A stretch of 64,000 bases of DNA, from assembly GCF_013100865.1 (NCBI RefSeq), contig NC_048299.1, positions 46,253,345 through 46,317,344 on the forward strand, given 5' to 3'. Within the stretch, counting starts at the first letter, position 1. The number at the start of each line of letters is the position of its first letter. The translations under genes were made by a program, and so were the position numbers. Under the pieces are notes generated by a model. It saw only the letters and a program-made list of their open reading frames with translations, searched no databases and had not been told where the DNA came from. Origin of the DNA: Trachemys scripta elegans (lineage: Eukaryota; Chordata; Testudines; Emydidae). This document shows, piece after piece, positions 24,746 to 35,873 of this stretch.

Positions 24746-26462
24746 ACTTTCCTCTCCTAGCCTTAAAAAAGGAGGAATTCTTGTTGGAGGAAGTATCTGT
24801 AGTAATATTCAAAAACACTACATTGTGTGTCAGTTAAGGTTGATCTATAAATACACTTAGCACAAAATAAGGAAATGAAAAATAAGGCACCTAACTGTAC
24901 ATACCTTTACTCTTGCATCAGGAGAGACAGACACCTGACTATTATCACAACCTCCATATATACCACAACTTCATCTTTGCCCCAGTAGAGAAGTCTGCCT
25001 TCCAGCATCTGCTTCACCAAGCTCACCACCACCACCATCACCACCACATACAGACCATATTTGCTTTCTACTATTCTTTCTGCTCCGTTCTGGACAATCA
25101 CACCAACACTATTGTCACTTGTCCCTGGTAATGTGCCAAAGCTAGAGCCTGATGCAAGGGATGGGAGTGGGGATTTATAGTCTGGCAGCATTTGTAGAGT
25201 TACATCTGTAACAAAGCAGCAGCTATTATTTTTATGAAGCAAAGTATCTTCATGCCACTGCATGTGAAAGTGGAGCCCCTAGGCCAGCAGGGCATTTTCA
25301 CGAAGATGCTGGTATTGATCTTCGTAGCTGTTGCTTTTGCCACAGATCCTAAGTTTGAAATGTATTCAGTCAACTCAAGAGCTCTGGCCCTGAACTGATT
25401 GACCTGTTTTATAGACATCCTGGTCTCCAAGAGAGCATTCATTCCTTTTGCCAGAGTTAATCTTCTCCAGCATAGCACAAATGGCCTGGGGCTAGGAAAA
25501 CCCAGTGCCCACCCTCTGTAGTAGTCCCCATTTTCAGCTGCAGGGAGCATTACTGTATGTGACAGAAAGGCAGTGTTGTGCAACTCTCCTGAACTGGTCC
25601 AAAAGGCTCCTGCTTACCCTGTTAGAAAATGGAAGCGGCTAATGTAAATCATGTTGTCCAATGGCTAAGCCTGGTTTCAGTAGTGGTGAATAACATACGG
25701 TTTCAGTTGTGTTAAGTAACATAATTTTTTGTTAATAAAATGATTACATAATGTCGGAAATCCTTCCTCTTATGCCCAAATTTCATTCTTCCCCCACGGA
25801 AATGTTAGGGTACATTTACCCCATAGGCTAGTATGACAATAGACAATAGTATGTGCTTATGGATGACAGGTATATACGCATTTGTGGTGTACTTGTTAGA
25901 TTTGTGGGCAAAAATCCCCTTTTTCCACCCTTTATTGTTATTGGTTCAGATAAAGGTCTCTAGACATCTGCGTGGGTGTTTTGTCTAATTTTACTTTTCT
26001 GGGTAAGGGTCTCAAAATGTGTTAACTTCTCATTAGCTTAACATACAGGGTTTTTGGCCAGTAGGTCTCTTGCATTACAGCCAAACTTATTTTTAATATA
26101 AAATCTATAAGCCTAATACATTAAATACTCAAATTTATAAGAAAGATATATTTATACAGACCAGCAGATTAATCCTTAGGGCTACAGGATCAGTATAGTA
26201 TAGGGTAAAAGCACACAAAAGACCAGATTTCACAGGGGGAAACCATATTTCACTGTCCGTGACGCATTTTTCATGGCCGTGAATTTGGAAGGACCCTAAT
26301 AATAAAGGTTAAGATACCTTAGGGTAAAATTTCATTCAGGTAAATATAGGCATTCTTATGAAAAGGTAAATATATATATTAAAATAAATAATCCCTCTCC
26401 ACGGGACTCCCACAGTCACAGATGGTTCAGTGAAACTACAGTGTGAATAAACTATAGACTGA
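24746..26462. other. Intron; CAC/CAT simple repeat and open minus frames
   Basis: A CAC/CAT trinucleotide run lies at about 25021-25050. Minus-strand frames at 24907-25263 and 25200-25583 overlap in different frames and show no known domain. 26220-26300 resembles a diverged transposon end (GTGAATTTGGAAGGACCCTAA). Confidence 0.35.
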
Positions 26463-27030
26463 GCGCTTGTCTTCATTGCACTGTTTTCTTGAACTATAAC
26501 TCAAGTTTTGACCTTAACCTGACTCCAGTCCACACATAGAAATCTCTAGTTTGAGTTAAGTGGCATTTTAAACTAAAGCTAGATGGTCCATCAGGTATAG
26601 GTTGATGCTCAAGTGCTGCTGATGCTCAAGGTAGTAATGCAGTGGGAACTCAGCTACAGTTTATAGCTCAGATTAGCACTGCTCATCGGATGCTAATCCA
26701 ATCACTTTGTGTAGCTCGAGTACAGTATTGCAGTGTGGTTGCCCTCTACTCAGGACCGACTCCAGGGTTTTGGCCGCCCCAAGCAGCCAAAAAAAAAAAG
26801 CCGCGATCACGATCTGCGGCGGCACTTCGGCGGGAGGTCCTTCGCTCCGAGCGGGAGTGAGGGACCATCTGCCGAATTGCCGCCGAATAGCTGGACCTGC
26901 CGCCCCTCTCCGGAGTGGCCGCCCCAAGCACCTGCTTGCCAAGCTGGTGCCTGGAGCCGGCCCTGCCTCTACTCAAATTAGTCTAGCTCAAGTGGAGTAA
27001 CTCAAGCTAACTGTTGCAATGGAGACAAGA
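26463..27030. mobile_element. DNA transposon hosting a nested hAT MITE
   Basis: The left CTTGTCTTCATTGCA and the right TGCAATGGAGACAAG are inverted termini matching at 13 of 15 bases. Inner blocks AACTATAACTCAAG and GAGTAACTCAAGCT echo each other. The element is split by the insertion at 26751-26965. Its length without the insert is about 345 bp. Confidence 0.55.
26751..26965. mobile_element. hAT MITE with perfect 8-bp target duplication, nested
   Basis: The 5' end CAGGACCGACTCCAGG and the inverse of the 3' end CAGGGCCGGCTCCAGG agree at 14 of 16. It is flanked by a perfect CCTCTACT duplication (26743-26750 and 26966-26973). It is GC-rich with an internal A-run and no coding capacity. Confidence 0.92.
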
Positions 27031-27561
27031 TTTATGAGAAAATTGCCACTTTTTCCTCTCCCCTTGCATGCAGTACCAGTATGTATGGAATCCTCCCTGC
27101 AAGCTTCTCAATCATTTGGAGCTATTAAATCATCTGTTTCTGTATTTGCTTTCTGTGACATGCCTGCTTAATCCAATCAATGGGACTTTCTACGAACTCC
27201 AGCGTGCACTGGGACATTTTCACATTCAAATCAGAGGAGAGCAAAACCAAGCAAGATAAAAGCTATCTTCATCTCTCTTCCTTTTTTTTTTTTTTTAAGT
27301 GCAAGATGTTTCTTTTTGCCAGACAGATTGGGTGTCCTAATCTGAAATTATGAGTGGTTAGGCAGAAGCCTATCTTTAATTAGGTTTCACAGACTGAGTC
27401 ATTTTGCAAGCTAGACATTTTAATTTACAATGTACTGCAGTGCAGCACTTCTCTAGGCCTTCTGCTGTGTAATAAGGTATTCAACTGGCAGCACAAGCTT
27501 TAAAAATATTGGAGCACTTAGTCTCTTAGTTCACTTGTTTATTTTGTGCTTTTAATTTTAG

Positions 27562-27615
27562 TTGCAAATCAAACATGCAGTTACAGAGGCTGAGATTCAA
27601 AAGCTGAAGACAAAG
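27562..27615 (+). CDS. PPP1R9A: Neurabin-1 exon, coiled-coil segment (54 nt)
   Basis: A short phase 0/0 exon of 18 codons (LQIKHAVTEAEIQKLKTK) between acceptor TTTAATTTTAG and donor GTAAGG. The heptad pattern of leucine, isoleucine and valine fits the start of the long central coiled coil used for neurabin dimerisation and for pairing with spinophilin. It is too short to be found by open-frame length and was placed by homology and phase. Confidence 0.93.
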
Positions 27616-28755
27616 GTAAGGATCAATACATAGTTAATTCGTGCTGATTTTTTTTCCCTTTTATCTGATGGAAGACGCATATCTTTATGTCAACCAAAGT
27701 TCTTACTAAGAAAGACTAATTAAAATGAAACTCAGATTAAGCTTGTTTGGGTGTAAGTCTTCCAGTAGACGTTTCAGTAAAACCTAAAGCATAGCTATTG
27801 AGAAATTGCTAAAATATCTAGTTTTCATTAAATGTGCATTTTAAAGGATAACATAATGACTAAAAGACAGATTTTTATCTTTATACTGTACTAATTCATT
27901 TTCTTTAACAATTCTGTAAGTTATATTTATATTCAATAATTGTAGCCTTCTTAATAGTTTTCTGATCAGTAGAGATCTGAAGACTAACTATTTTATTCTC
28001 CCCCTATGACTTTTGGCATTTTCTTTTCCTTTAACTATTAATTTCTTTGGATACAATATTTGCTTTTTGCATACAAGAGAAACTACTGCATACAGTTTAA
28101 AACATGTTATAAAAGGCAAAAGCTGGTTGATTTCATGGAGGAAATTATCTCACAATTGGCTCTTAAAATTAGATTTAATTTATTAATATACAGAAAATGT
28201 ATTTTCTTATATTTGGTCTTTTAATACTAATTTAACCTTTACGAGGAGTTCAGTTTTTGATAATGATTCAGTTGTTGAGTAATAGGTTTTATAACAGCAT
28301 TTTATGTATGCTACAGAAGAAAATAAAAGGAAGACAAAAGAGCAATTTTTAAAATTGAAAAAGGATTCAGCTGATTTTTTCTTATAAACATCCACACCCA
28401 TCATATAATTTGCTTAGTGTTTATCAAATAGATCAGCTAAGATTACTGTTAAAAGGCTATTGTAATTTTATTTTATTTTATGTGAACTCTCATTGTTCTC
28501 TTTCATTTTAGAAAGCCAGAAATTTCTTCCCCTGCTTCCAGTTTAGACTCTGATCCAGCAATTGCACCCACATGGGTACATCTTTGTGCCCATGCACAGC
28601 TCCATTGACTTTTCCTTGTAATGCATCCTGGATGTAGGCATTCATCTCTGCAAATCCTGTTGCAGGATTGGAGCCATTGTCTTTTTCTTTGCCACACATT
28701 TCCCCCTGACCTTTATAGTAGAACCGTGGCTAATTTTGGTTAAACTGACAGTAAA
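27616..28755. other. Intron, nothing recognised
   Basis: AT-rich intronic DNA between two coiled-coil exons. No exon or classified repeat was seen before the foldback element at 28758. Confidence 0.45.
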
Positions 28756-28757
28756 AC

Positions 28758-28973
28758 AAGTATCAGAGGGGTAGATGTGTTAGTCTGTATCCACAAAAAC
28801 AACGAGGAGTCCTGTGGCATTTTAAAGATTAACAGATTTATTTGGGCGTAAGCTTTCGTGGGTAAAAAACCCTCCATGCATCTGAAGAAGTGGGTTTTTT
28901 ACCCACGAAAGCTTATGCCCAAATAAATCTGTTAGTCTTTAAAGTGGCACCAGACTCCTCGTTGTTTTTTTGC
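28758..28973. mobile_element. Foldback SINE-like element with hairpin arms
   Basis: The left arm has AAAAACAACGAGGAGTCC, ACAGATTTATTTGGGCGTAA and GCTTTCGTGGGTAAAAAA. The right arm is its inverse: ACCCACGAAAGCTTATGCCC then GACTCCTCGTTGTTTTTT. The loop is about TCCATGCATCTGAAGAAGTG. Flanking CAGTAAAA (28749-28756 and 28974-28981) is a probable target duplication. Confidence 0.78.
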
Positions 28974-28981
28974 CAGTAAAA

Positions 28982-30298
28982 TAATATGTCCAGTCTACAA
29001 GTTACTCTGTTTGTGTGTGCATCGTTTATGATATCAGCACAGCTTTGCCAGTACAAGTTAACTGCTGTTGATAAGTAAATAGTCAGTGCATAAAACATTA
29101 TTTGCTTTTTGTAAATTGTATGGGCTTTAATCTGCAAGGTGCTGAGAAATCTGGCCCTGATCCAGCCAAGCACTTACGCCTGCAGTTAGTTTTAATAATG
29201 ATAAATAATATCTAGATTTTACCTACCGCTTTTCTTCCATAGATACAAAATTACATGGAAAAAGGATTAAATACTCTGAATTTATTGGGTAAAATCCTGA
29301 CTGTTGGATCAATAGAGAGACTCCCATTCACTTCAATGGGTCTAAGATTTCACTCAGTGGGACCACCAATGTGCTTAGCCTTAAAGTTAATCAGATGCTT
29401 GGCTGGATCATGGAGAGAGTGGTCAGCCCCTTGTGAGACAGAGCCCTATAAATATAATGGACATTTTTCTATCAATATCATCTCTTTGATAATTTATAAA
29501 ATAAATCAAGTTTAAGATTTATAAACTAGAACCAGATGTTTCCTATTCTTATAACAGCTTTAAAAATTAGTTGAAATATTGGGTTTAAAACTTGTCTGTT
29601 TAATTTAAAAAAAGCTTCCAAATTAAAATTTGATATTAGCTCTACTAATACTTCTCTCAGTGTATTAAAATACCAATCTCCCTTTTTAACTTTCTAAATT
29701 ACACTGATTATTACTAAGAAATTATCATTGTGTGAAAACTGGTGCAATAAATTTCAAGTTCAAAAGAGTTTCTAATTTAAAAAAGAAGGCAGTTAGCTAG
29801 ATAAGATACAATTAGCTTTTTCTCCATTGTTTTCTAAATAGCTTTGTGGTAAAATCAAATATAGAAGTTACAATTTGTAATTCTAATAATAAAAAATCTT
29901 GAGTTTCTTAGTCCACAGTGCTTTCTAACATACCTAGTTCAGATACATGAGGTAAAATACACTCCCAGTGCTCCACTATGTCCCAGGCACACCACCAGAA
30001 TGCACCAACATTAGAAAGCTGGAATTTTAAAAATGCTACCACATTTCACAGGAGCATAGAAGCTGCAATGGATGCCAGAAGCAAAAGACTCGAATTAATT
30101 TAAGTGTATTCATTCTTCCGTGTCAAACATGTATTAGAACGTTCTCATTGTACAGGAATGCTCTTTACATTAGTAATGCACAACCTTTATAATCATTAAT
30201 ACACTGCTATTCACGCTTCTCAGTATTTCAAAGCATCTTGAATTACTGATTTTTAATGCAGCTTTTTACTCTCAAGCCTCTGTATTTGCTGTGTCCAG
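28982..30298. other. Intron, AT-rich
   Basis: A diverged copy of the short palindromic repeat may lie at 29288-29360 (AAAATCCTGACTG, TCACTTCAATGGGTC). Otherwise nothing is recognised. Confidence 0.4.
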
Positions 30299-30528
30299 CT
30301 ACAGGCTGCAGAGAATGAGAAAGTGAGATGGGAACAGGAGAAGTCCCAGCTCCAACAGAACATTGAGGAGAATAAGGAGAGGATGATGAAACTAGAGAGC
30401 TACTGGATTGAGGCCCAAACCCTGTGTCACACTGTGAATGAACACCTCAAAGAGACTCAAAACCAGTATCAGGCTTTGGAGAAGAAATATAACAAAGCAA
30501 AGAAATTGATCAAGGACTTTCAGCAAAA
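30299..30528 (+). CDS. PPP1R9A: Neurabin-1 exon, central coiled coil
   Basis: This 230-nt exon follows TGTCCAG and ends at donor GTAAGC. It contains 76 codons plus two bases of a lysine codon, from LQAAENEKVRWEQEK to KLIKDFQQ. It is almost pure coiled coil (EEN-KERMMKLESYWIEAQ, NQYQALEKKYNKAKKL) and is among the most conserved parts of neurabin and spinophilin. The split lysine codon AA|A is completed by the first base of the exon at 32649. Confidence 0.96.
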
Positions 30529-30928
30529 GTAAGCGGCTGCTACAGTCCAAAGATTGAATTAGTGGCCAGATAGGGAATGTTTATGTCATATAACTGCATC
30601 TCTTGAAATATGAAACCCAGTGTTAAAGGCCTGTAAGGTAAACAACATTTTTCACTTTGCTGCCTTCAAAACCATTTTTTATTTCTGAAAAATGTCAGCA
30701 TTGTGCATATTTTTTAAATGACTAACAATGAATTAGTTTGCAGTATTCTTCTTTGGAGTGTTAGTCATATTTGCAGCAGTTTGTTATGATGATGTTGCAT
30801 CAGTTTGACTAAGTATTGTTTTGTATTGACGCAACATGAAGAAGCAAATCATGTTGAGACATTCTCACACTGTGTTTTTCTTCTTCCTGGCTCTTGAGAA
30901 TGTTTGAATTGAGCTGAACCAACTAGAG

Positions 30929-31657
30929 CAGGGATGGGCAAACTAAGGCCCAGGGGCCGCATCTGGCCCTTCAGACGTTTTAATCTGGCCCTCGAGCTCC
31001 AGCCAGGGAGCAGGGTCCAGGGCTTGCCCTGCTCCATGTGTGCCGTGGCTCCTCACGGCTCCCGGAAGCAGCAACATGTCCCCCCTCTGGCTCCTACGTG
31101 TAGAGGCAGCCAGGGGGCTCTGCACGCTGCCCCTGCCCCAAGTGCCACCCCTGCTGCTCCCATTGGCCAGGAACCATGGCCGATGGGAGCTGCAGGGACA
31201 GCACCTGCAGATGGGGCAGTGTACAGAGCCGCCTGGCTGCCCCTACGCAGAGGAGCCAGAGGGGGGACATGCTGCTGCTTCTGGGAGCTACTTGAGGTAA
31301 GTGCCACCCGGAGCCTGCACCCCTGACTCCCTCCAGTGCCCCAACCCCCTGCCCTAGCCCTGATCCCCCTCCCGCCCTCTGAACCCCTGGGTCTCACCCC
31401 CCTGCACCCCAGAGCCCACACCGCCATCTGGAGCCCTCACCCCCTCCCCCTCGCAACCCAAACCCCAAATCCCAGCCCGGAGCCCCCTCCCACACCCTGA
31501 TCTCCTCATTTCTGGCCCCACCCTAGAGTCCACACCCCGAGCCGGAGGCCTAACCCCCTCCCACACCCTAACCCCCAATTTTATGAGCATTCATGGCCTG
31601 CCATAGAATTTCCATACCCAGATGTGGCCCTCGGGCCAAAAAGTTTGCCCACCCCTG
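30929..31657. mobile_element. Non-autonomous hAT transposon, family A
   Basis: The left terminus CAGGGATGGGCAAACT and the inverse of the right terminus CAGGGGTGGGCAAACT differ at one base of 16. The flanks AACTAGAG (30921-30928) and AACTAGTG (31658-31665) match at 7 of 8. The 729-bp body has GGCCC-rich ends and a GC-rich core (about 31049-31600) shared with family B at 55064. Open frames of up to 130 codons are not genes. Confidence 0.88.
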
Positions 31658-32042
31658 AACTAGTGCATACCTAAGCAGTTTCCCCTGACCCCTCCCCCCC
31701 CCATTCCTGACATCTGAGCAATAATTTCTTACATTTATACAACACTTTTCATTCTCCAAAGAATTTTACAAAATTTACACTAGGATTGCTTCATCTGCTA
31801 CTGAAATCAGCCATTTTTATAATGAAACTCAGCTGTTTTAACCGTACAGTGTATAGCAACAATAGACCGCTCCTAGCAGAGGAATTGAATACCCTATCCC
31901 ACTGAAACTGCAAGGAGGATTTTAGATAGACAAAATGTCATTAGCCACAGTGGAATTTTGCCAGCCTACCAGAACTAACTGGCATCTCTTGTGAATGGTC
32001 CCATTGGATCATTAATGGCCTCAGCTTTTCAAGACAATAGAA

Positions 32043-32121
32043 GTAGAGCCAAACCATCAGCTGGTGTGAACTTGCTTCAGTTGTACTACCCAGAGTTACA
32101 GCAGTGGAGGATCTGGCCTAT
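32043..32121. repeat. Old palindromic short repeat, second copy
   Basis: AGCCAAACCATCAGCTGGTGTGAAC ... AGTTACAGCAGTGGAGGATCTGGCC is the same decayed foldback unit as at 24668-24745. Confidence 0.45.
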
Positions 32122-32648
32122 AATTTTTGACTATCTCAAAACCCTAAATTACCTCACAGATTTACTTATAATTTTTGGATAATTAGTTTTGTACCTTACA
32201 AGTGAGAGATGTAAATTAAGTGATGATACACAGTCATTTTCATATCTAACAGAGCGATTCCATCCCAACTGTAACTGCAAAATTCAACATAATTTGAACT
32301 AATGATGCTTTATAAGTACAAATTATGAAAAGGTTAATTTAGTTTATGACAGTTTCAACACAGTTGTTGTTGACAGTCTGAATAAGTGGGATTTTTACCT
32401 TAATTAGTTTTCCACAATATGATTACAGTTTATTCATTTGGGTAGGTAATAACTGCTCAGTTGTTTTCTCCGACTCGCAGCTGCATGTTTACCATTATCG
32501 GATTAGTACCAAATCTCCTGTTAACTAAGGATTATCTTTTAAACAAACGGGTATATTAATGTGTATTGTGCCAGTACATTTGTTAATTTCGTGTTTGAAT
32601 CTGTAATTGTTTTGATACCAGCAAATGTTTTTTTCCCCCCCCCTTAAG

Positions 32649-32745
32649 AGAACTTGACTTCATCAAACGCCAGGAAGCTGAGCGAAAAAAAATAGAAGAA
32701 CTGGAGAAAGCGCACCTTGCAGAGGTTCAAGGCTTACAAGCTCGT
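32649..32745 (+). CDS. PPP1R9A: Neurabin-1 exon, coiled coil
   Basis: This 97-nt exon lies downstream of a T/C-rich tract ending CCCTTAAG. The first base completes lysine, then 32 codons run from ELDFIKRQEAERKK to QGLQAR, ending in phase 0 at donor GTGAGT. It continues the coiled coil. It is separated from the next exon by an intron of only 110 bp. Confidence 0.95.
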
Positions 32746-32855
32746 GTGAGTAATGTTCACTCAAGTGTCTGAAGAATAAGGCAATGCTGTCTGGTAGTCT
32801 GGAAAAAAAAGCATAGTTATTCATTTTGGCTAATAATTGGATGTATTTCTCTTAG

Positions 32856-33027
32856 ATTAGAGACTTGGAAGCTGAAGTTTTCAGGCTGTTGAAGCAAAAT
32901 GGGAGCCAGGTTAACAACAACAACAACATTTTTGAAAGGCAAACATCTTTTGGAGAAGTTTCCAGAGGAGATCCAGTGGAGAGCCTAGATGTAGAGCAAG
33001 TGTCTTGTCTGGATGGCTTAAGTCAAG
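32856..33027 (+). CDS. PPP1R9A: Neurabin-1 exon, end of coiled coil with Asn run
   Basis: This 172-nt exon follows TTTCTCTTAG and holds 57 codons plus one base. It starts IRDLEAEVFRLLKQN, has five consecutive asparagines encoded by AAC repeats at about residues 20-24, and ends CLDGLSQ. The donor is G|GTTTGT, weaker than the others. The leftover G completes either Asp with the exon at 47164 or Glu with the optional exon at 37316. Reading through the donor would add about a dozen residues before a stop at 33072, so intron retention would give a truncated protein. Confidence 0.93.
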
Positions 33028-34268
33028 GTTTGTTTGAATCAACCCTAAACTCCTGTCAATCCAGTTTGCTGTGAATGAATATCACAGTTGTGATTTAAGA
33101 ATTTACAGTAAAGAATAAATGAATATCGTAATAATCCTGTCATTTTCACCAAAATGCAGTATCTGATAGCAAACACTTTATGTAATAGTGCAGCACTACA
33201 GAACAGATGTAGAATGAATATTCATCAGTAAGTGTAAGTAACGGAGGACTGTTAATCAAGCAGGAGGTCATTATTTATTCATTAAACCATCAGTGAATTT
33301 TCAGTGGGATTGCCTACAACATTTAAGTTTCATTCCGTGTTTGTGTTGTATCAATAAAGTAGGGGAAGATTGTATTTTTTCTTGTGTCCTGTCTGTCTTT
33401 AATTACCCAATCTACTAAAGATCAAACAGGAACAAAATTGCCAACATGAGAAAAATATAATAAAATGTCTAATTATAAATGGATCTCTTGTGTGAACAAA
33501 GAATAAACAAATGAGCTGTGTGTATATACAATGTATGTATGCAGGGACTAAATATATCTATCTATACTATATACTGATAGGTATGTAGATAAGTGTATAT
33601 ATACTCACCTGTGTGTGTGTGTGTGTGTGTACAAATGGAAGATAGTACACAGGCATCTGAATTGTAAAGTTTCATTGACATATCAGGACATCATCTTAAC
33701 CATGAAAGTGAAGTTCAAATGGTTTGTGATGTCATCAGACCCCTAAAATGTGTTTATATGACCCTAATAACTGATTTCCTGTTTTGTGTTTTATATATTC
33801 AAAGAACATCATAAGATTTTAATAAGAAAAATGTTTTTATTAAAGTCATACACAAAATGCAAGCTTTGCCCTTCTCCATGTTGTTTCTCTAATGAACAAA
33901 ATATTTGTTGTAATTTACAGTTATTTCAAGATAGTTACGGACAGCTTATTCCTGGGGTGCTGGGTAGGTGGCAATGGAAATAACTTAGTCCACCATCATA
34001 CAGTTTCATATTGATCATTTCCATATTGATTAATATGCCATAGTCCAATGCTTTTCTTCACACTTAAAAAAAATCTTATTTCATGGCAGTAATGTCACAG
34101 CTTCCCTGCAATTTATCAGGTTTCTCCTCTATAACCCAACAAGATTAAGACACAAGTGTCTGGAAAATATAACGTTACTTATCCCAATTTCCCAATAAAT
34201 AAGGAATAATCAAATGCACATAGAATAGGAGGAGACCAGCTAGGCACTAGTGGCACAGAGAAGGATGG
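33028..34268 (+). other. Intron with simple repeats
   Basis: No exon or classified transposon was seen. A TG microsatellite sits at about 33611-33630, preceded by an ATCT/ATAG-rich stretch near 33545-33600. Confidence 0.5.
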
Positions 34269-34281
34269 CATGAGAATTATA

Positions 34282-34357
34282 AAAAACAACAGACGTATTG
34301 GAGCATAAGCTTTCGTGGGTGAATGCCCACTTCATCAAAGAGGCTACCCCTCTCTTA
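34282..34357 (-). mobile_element. Foldback-family SINE-like element, short form
   Basis: The minus strand reads GAGGGGTAGCCTCTTTGATG, GGCATTCACCCACGAAAGCT and ends GTCTGTTGTTTTT. A perfect 13-bp duplication CATGAGAATTATA flanks it (34269-34281 and 34358-34370). It is only 76 bp, but has the head and tail motifs of the family. Confidence 0.82.
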
Positions 34358-34370
34358 CATGAGAATTATA

Positions 34371-35658
34371 ATAGATGATCAATTGTATGAGTAAACAATA
34401 CAGATTAGTATCAGAAAGCCCAATACTGTGTCACACTCTTGTATTACCGAGAGTCTCCAGAATGAAACCAGTGAGGTAATTGCTCCTTTCTACCTAATAT
34501 TCACTAGGCCTTATTTGGGACTTCAGTGCCCATTGAAGTCAGTTTGAATTCTCCATTGATGTTTGAGCAGCACTTTATTTTTTTTATAAAGTAGACAAAA
34601 GTGAAGGCAGTTCAGAAATGATAGAAAATCTTGCAGCTAACACCTCTGAGGAAATATAGAAACATGGGACATATTCAGTCTGGAGGTGATGGAGACTCGA
34701 TAACTCTCTATAAACTCCTAGAACTGTTGTAAGAATACAAGGAATAATAATTCTTTTCAGTGAACAAGGGACAGAGCAAGAAATTAATGGGACTTAACCA
34801 GCATTAAGGGAAATGTGTGTTAAATTTAAGTATATAAAATACTTTAACCATAAGCATAGTTAAGTGGTCGAGAAAGCTGTCAGGGAAGGTTGACGAGAGC
34901 ATCATTAGCAAAGAGACATCATGCAGACTTTAAGAAGTTAAATCTATCCTGCAATGACAGATAGGAAGGTGAGAAGGGCTAAAGACACACTAAAGGTCAT
35001 TTCCCACCCAAACAAAAATGATCCTATGAAAACCCTTAGTCTTGGCTTCCCAAGACCATACAGTAGCCAACAGTTGCAGTGCATTCTGGACCAGTTCCTG
35101 CAAAGTTCTGAGTGCCCTCAACTTTTCTTGATGCCCACAGGATCCTTGCAGGAGGTGCTCAGCTTTTTGCAGGATTGAGCCATGTGTGAATGAAATGCAA
35201 GCTCCTTATCAAATAGTCATTTAAGAGTCACTGAGGGTTAATTATACAGATAAATCTTGATTTTACGAAAGTCACAGGAGCACCCGAAACCTTTGTGCAA
35301 TGAAGGGCATTGCTGCTATATGAATATTAAATAATATTAAAGTCTAGTTAAAACAAAAATCCTCTCTGTCATAGAAGAATGCATTAGGTTACCTGATGTG
35401 TTGATTTTTGGCAGACTTATGAACGTTTTATTGATATTTTAACAATTGTTTCATGTGTGAACACAAACTAAATATTTCTCTGCAAGCAAATCAATCTGAA
35501 TTATTGTGTTTAATATAAGAAAAACAAGATTGTCCTGCTAAAACTGTTCTGCCACATTGCAGAATTCGTTCCCATAAATCAGAGTTTGTGCATGTTTCTT
35601 TCTAGTAAGCATTTATAACACTGAAATCTCTGAAATTTACAAAAGCACTTATCATTAC
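34371..35658. other. Intron, nothing recognised
   Basis: No exon or classified repeat. The frame at 34954-35178 has no recognised domain. Confidence 0.4.
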
Positions 35659-35670
35659 AAGAACTTTTAT

Positions 35671-35861
35671 TATCAGGGGGTAGCCGTGTTAGTCTGTCCC
35701 CCCAAAAACAACCAGGAGTCCGGTGGCACTTTAAAGACTAACAGATTTATTTGGGCATAAGCTTTTGTGCATCTGAAGAAGTGGGCTTTTTACCCACGAA
35801 AGCTTATGCCCAAATAAATCTGTTAGTCTTTAAAGTGCCACCGGAATCCTTGTTGTTTTTT
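35671..35861. mobile_element. Foldback SINE-like element with hairpin arms
   Basis: The left arm starts TATCAGGGGGTAGCCGTGTT, then AAAAACAACCAGGAGTCC, ACAGATTTATTTGGGCATAA. The right arm is the inverse, ACCCACGAAAGCTTATGCCC to TTGTTGTTTTT. It is flanked by a perfect 12-bp duplication AAGAACTTTTAT (35659-35670 and 35862-35873). Confidence 0.88.
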
Positions 35862-35873
35862 AAGAACTTTTAT

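Noticed and set aside
24907..25131. Histidine-run frame (HHHHHHHH)
   Set aside because: Product of a CAC/CAT simple repeat; no other coding sign.
28763..28970. CRISPR-like or tandem repeat array
   Set aside because: Only two inverted arms with one loop; this is a foldback retroelement in vertebrate DNA.
30934..31427. Frames of 130 and 124 codons on both strands
   Set aside because: Lie in the GC-rich core of hAT family A, open on both strands by composition.
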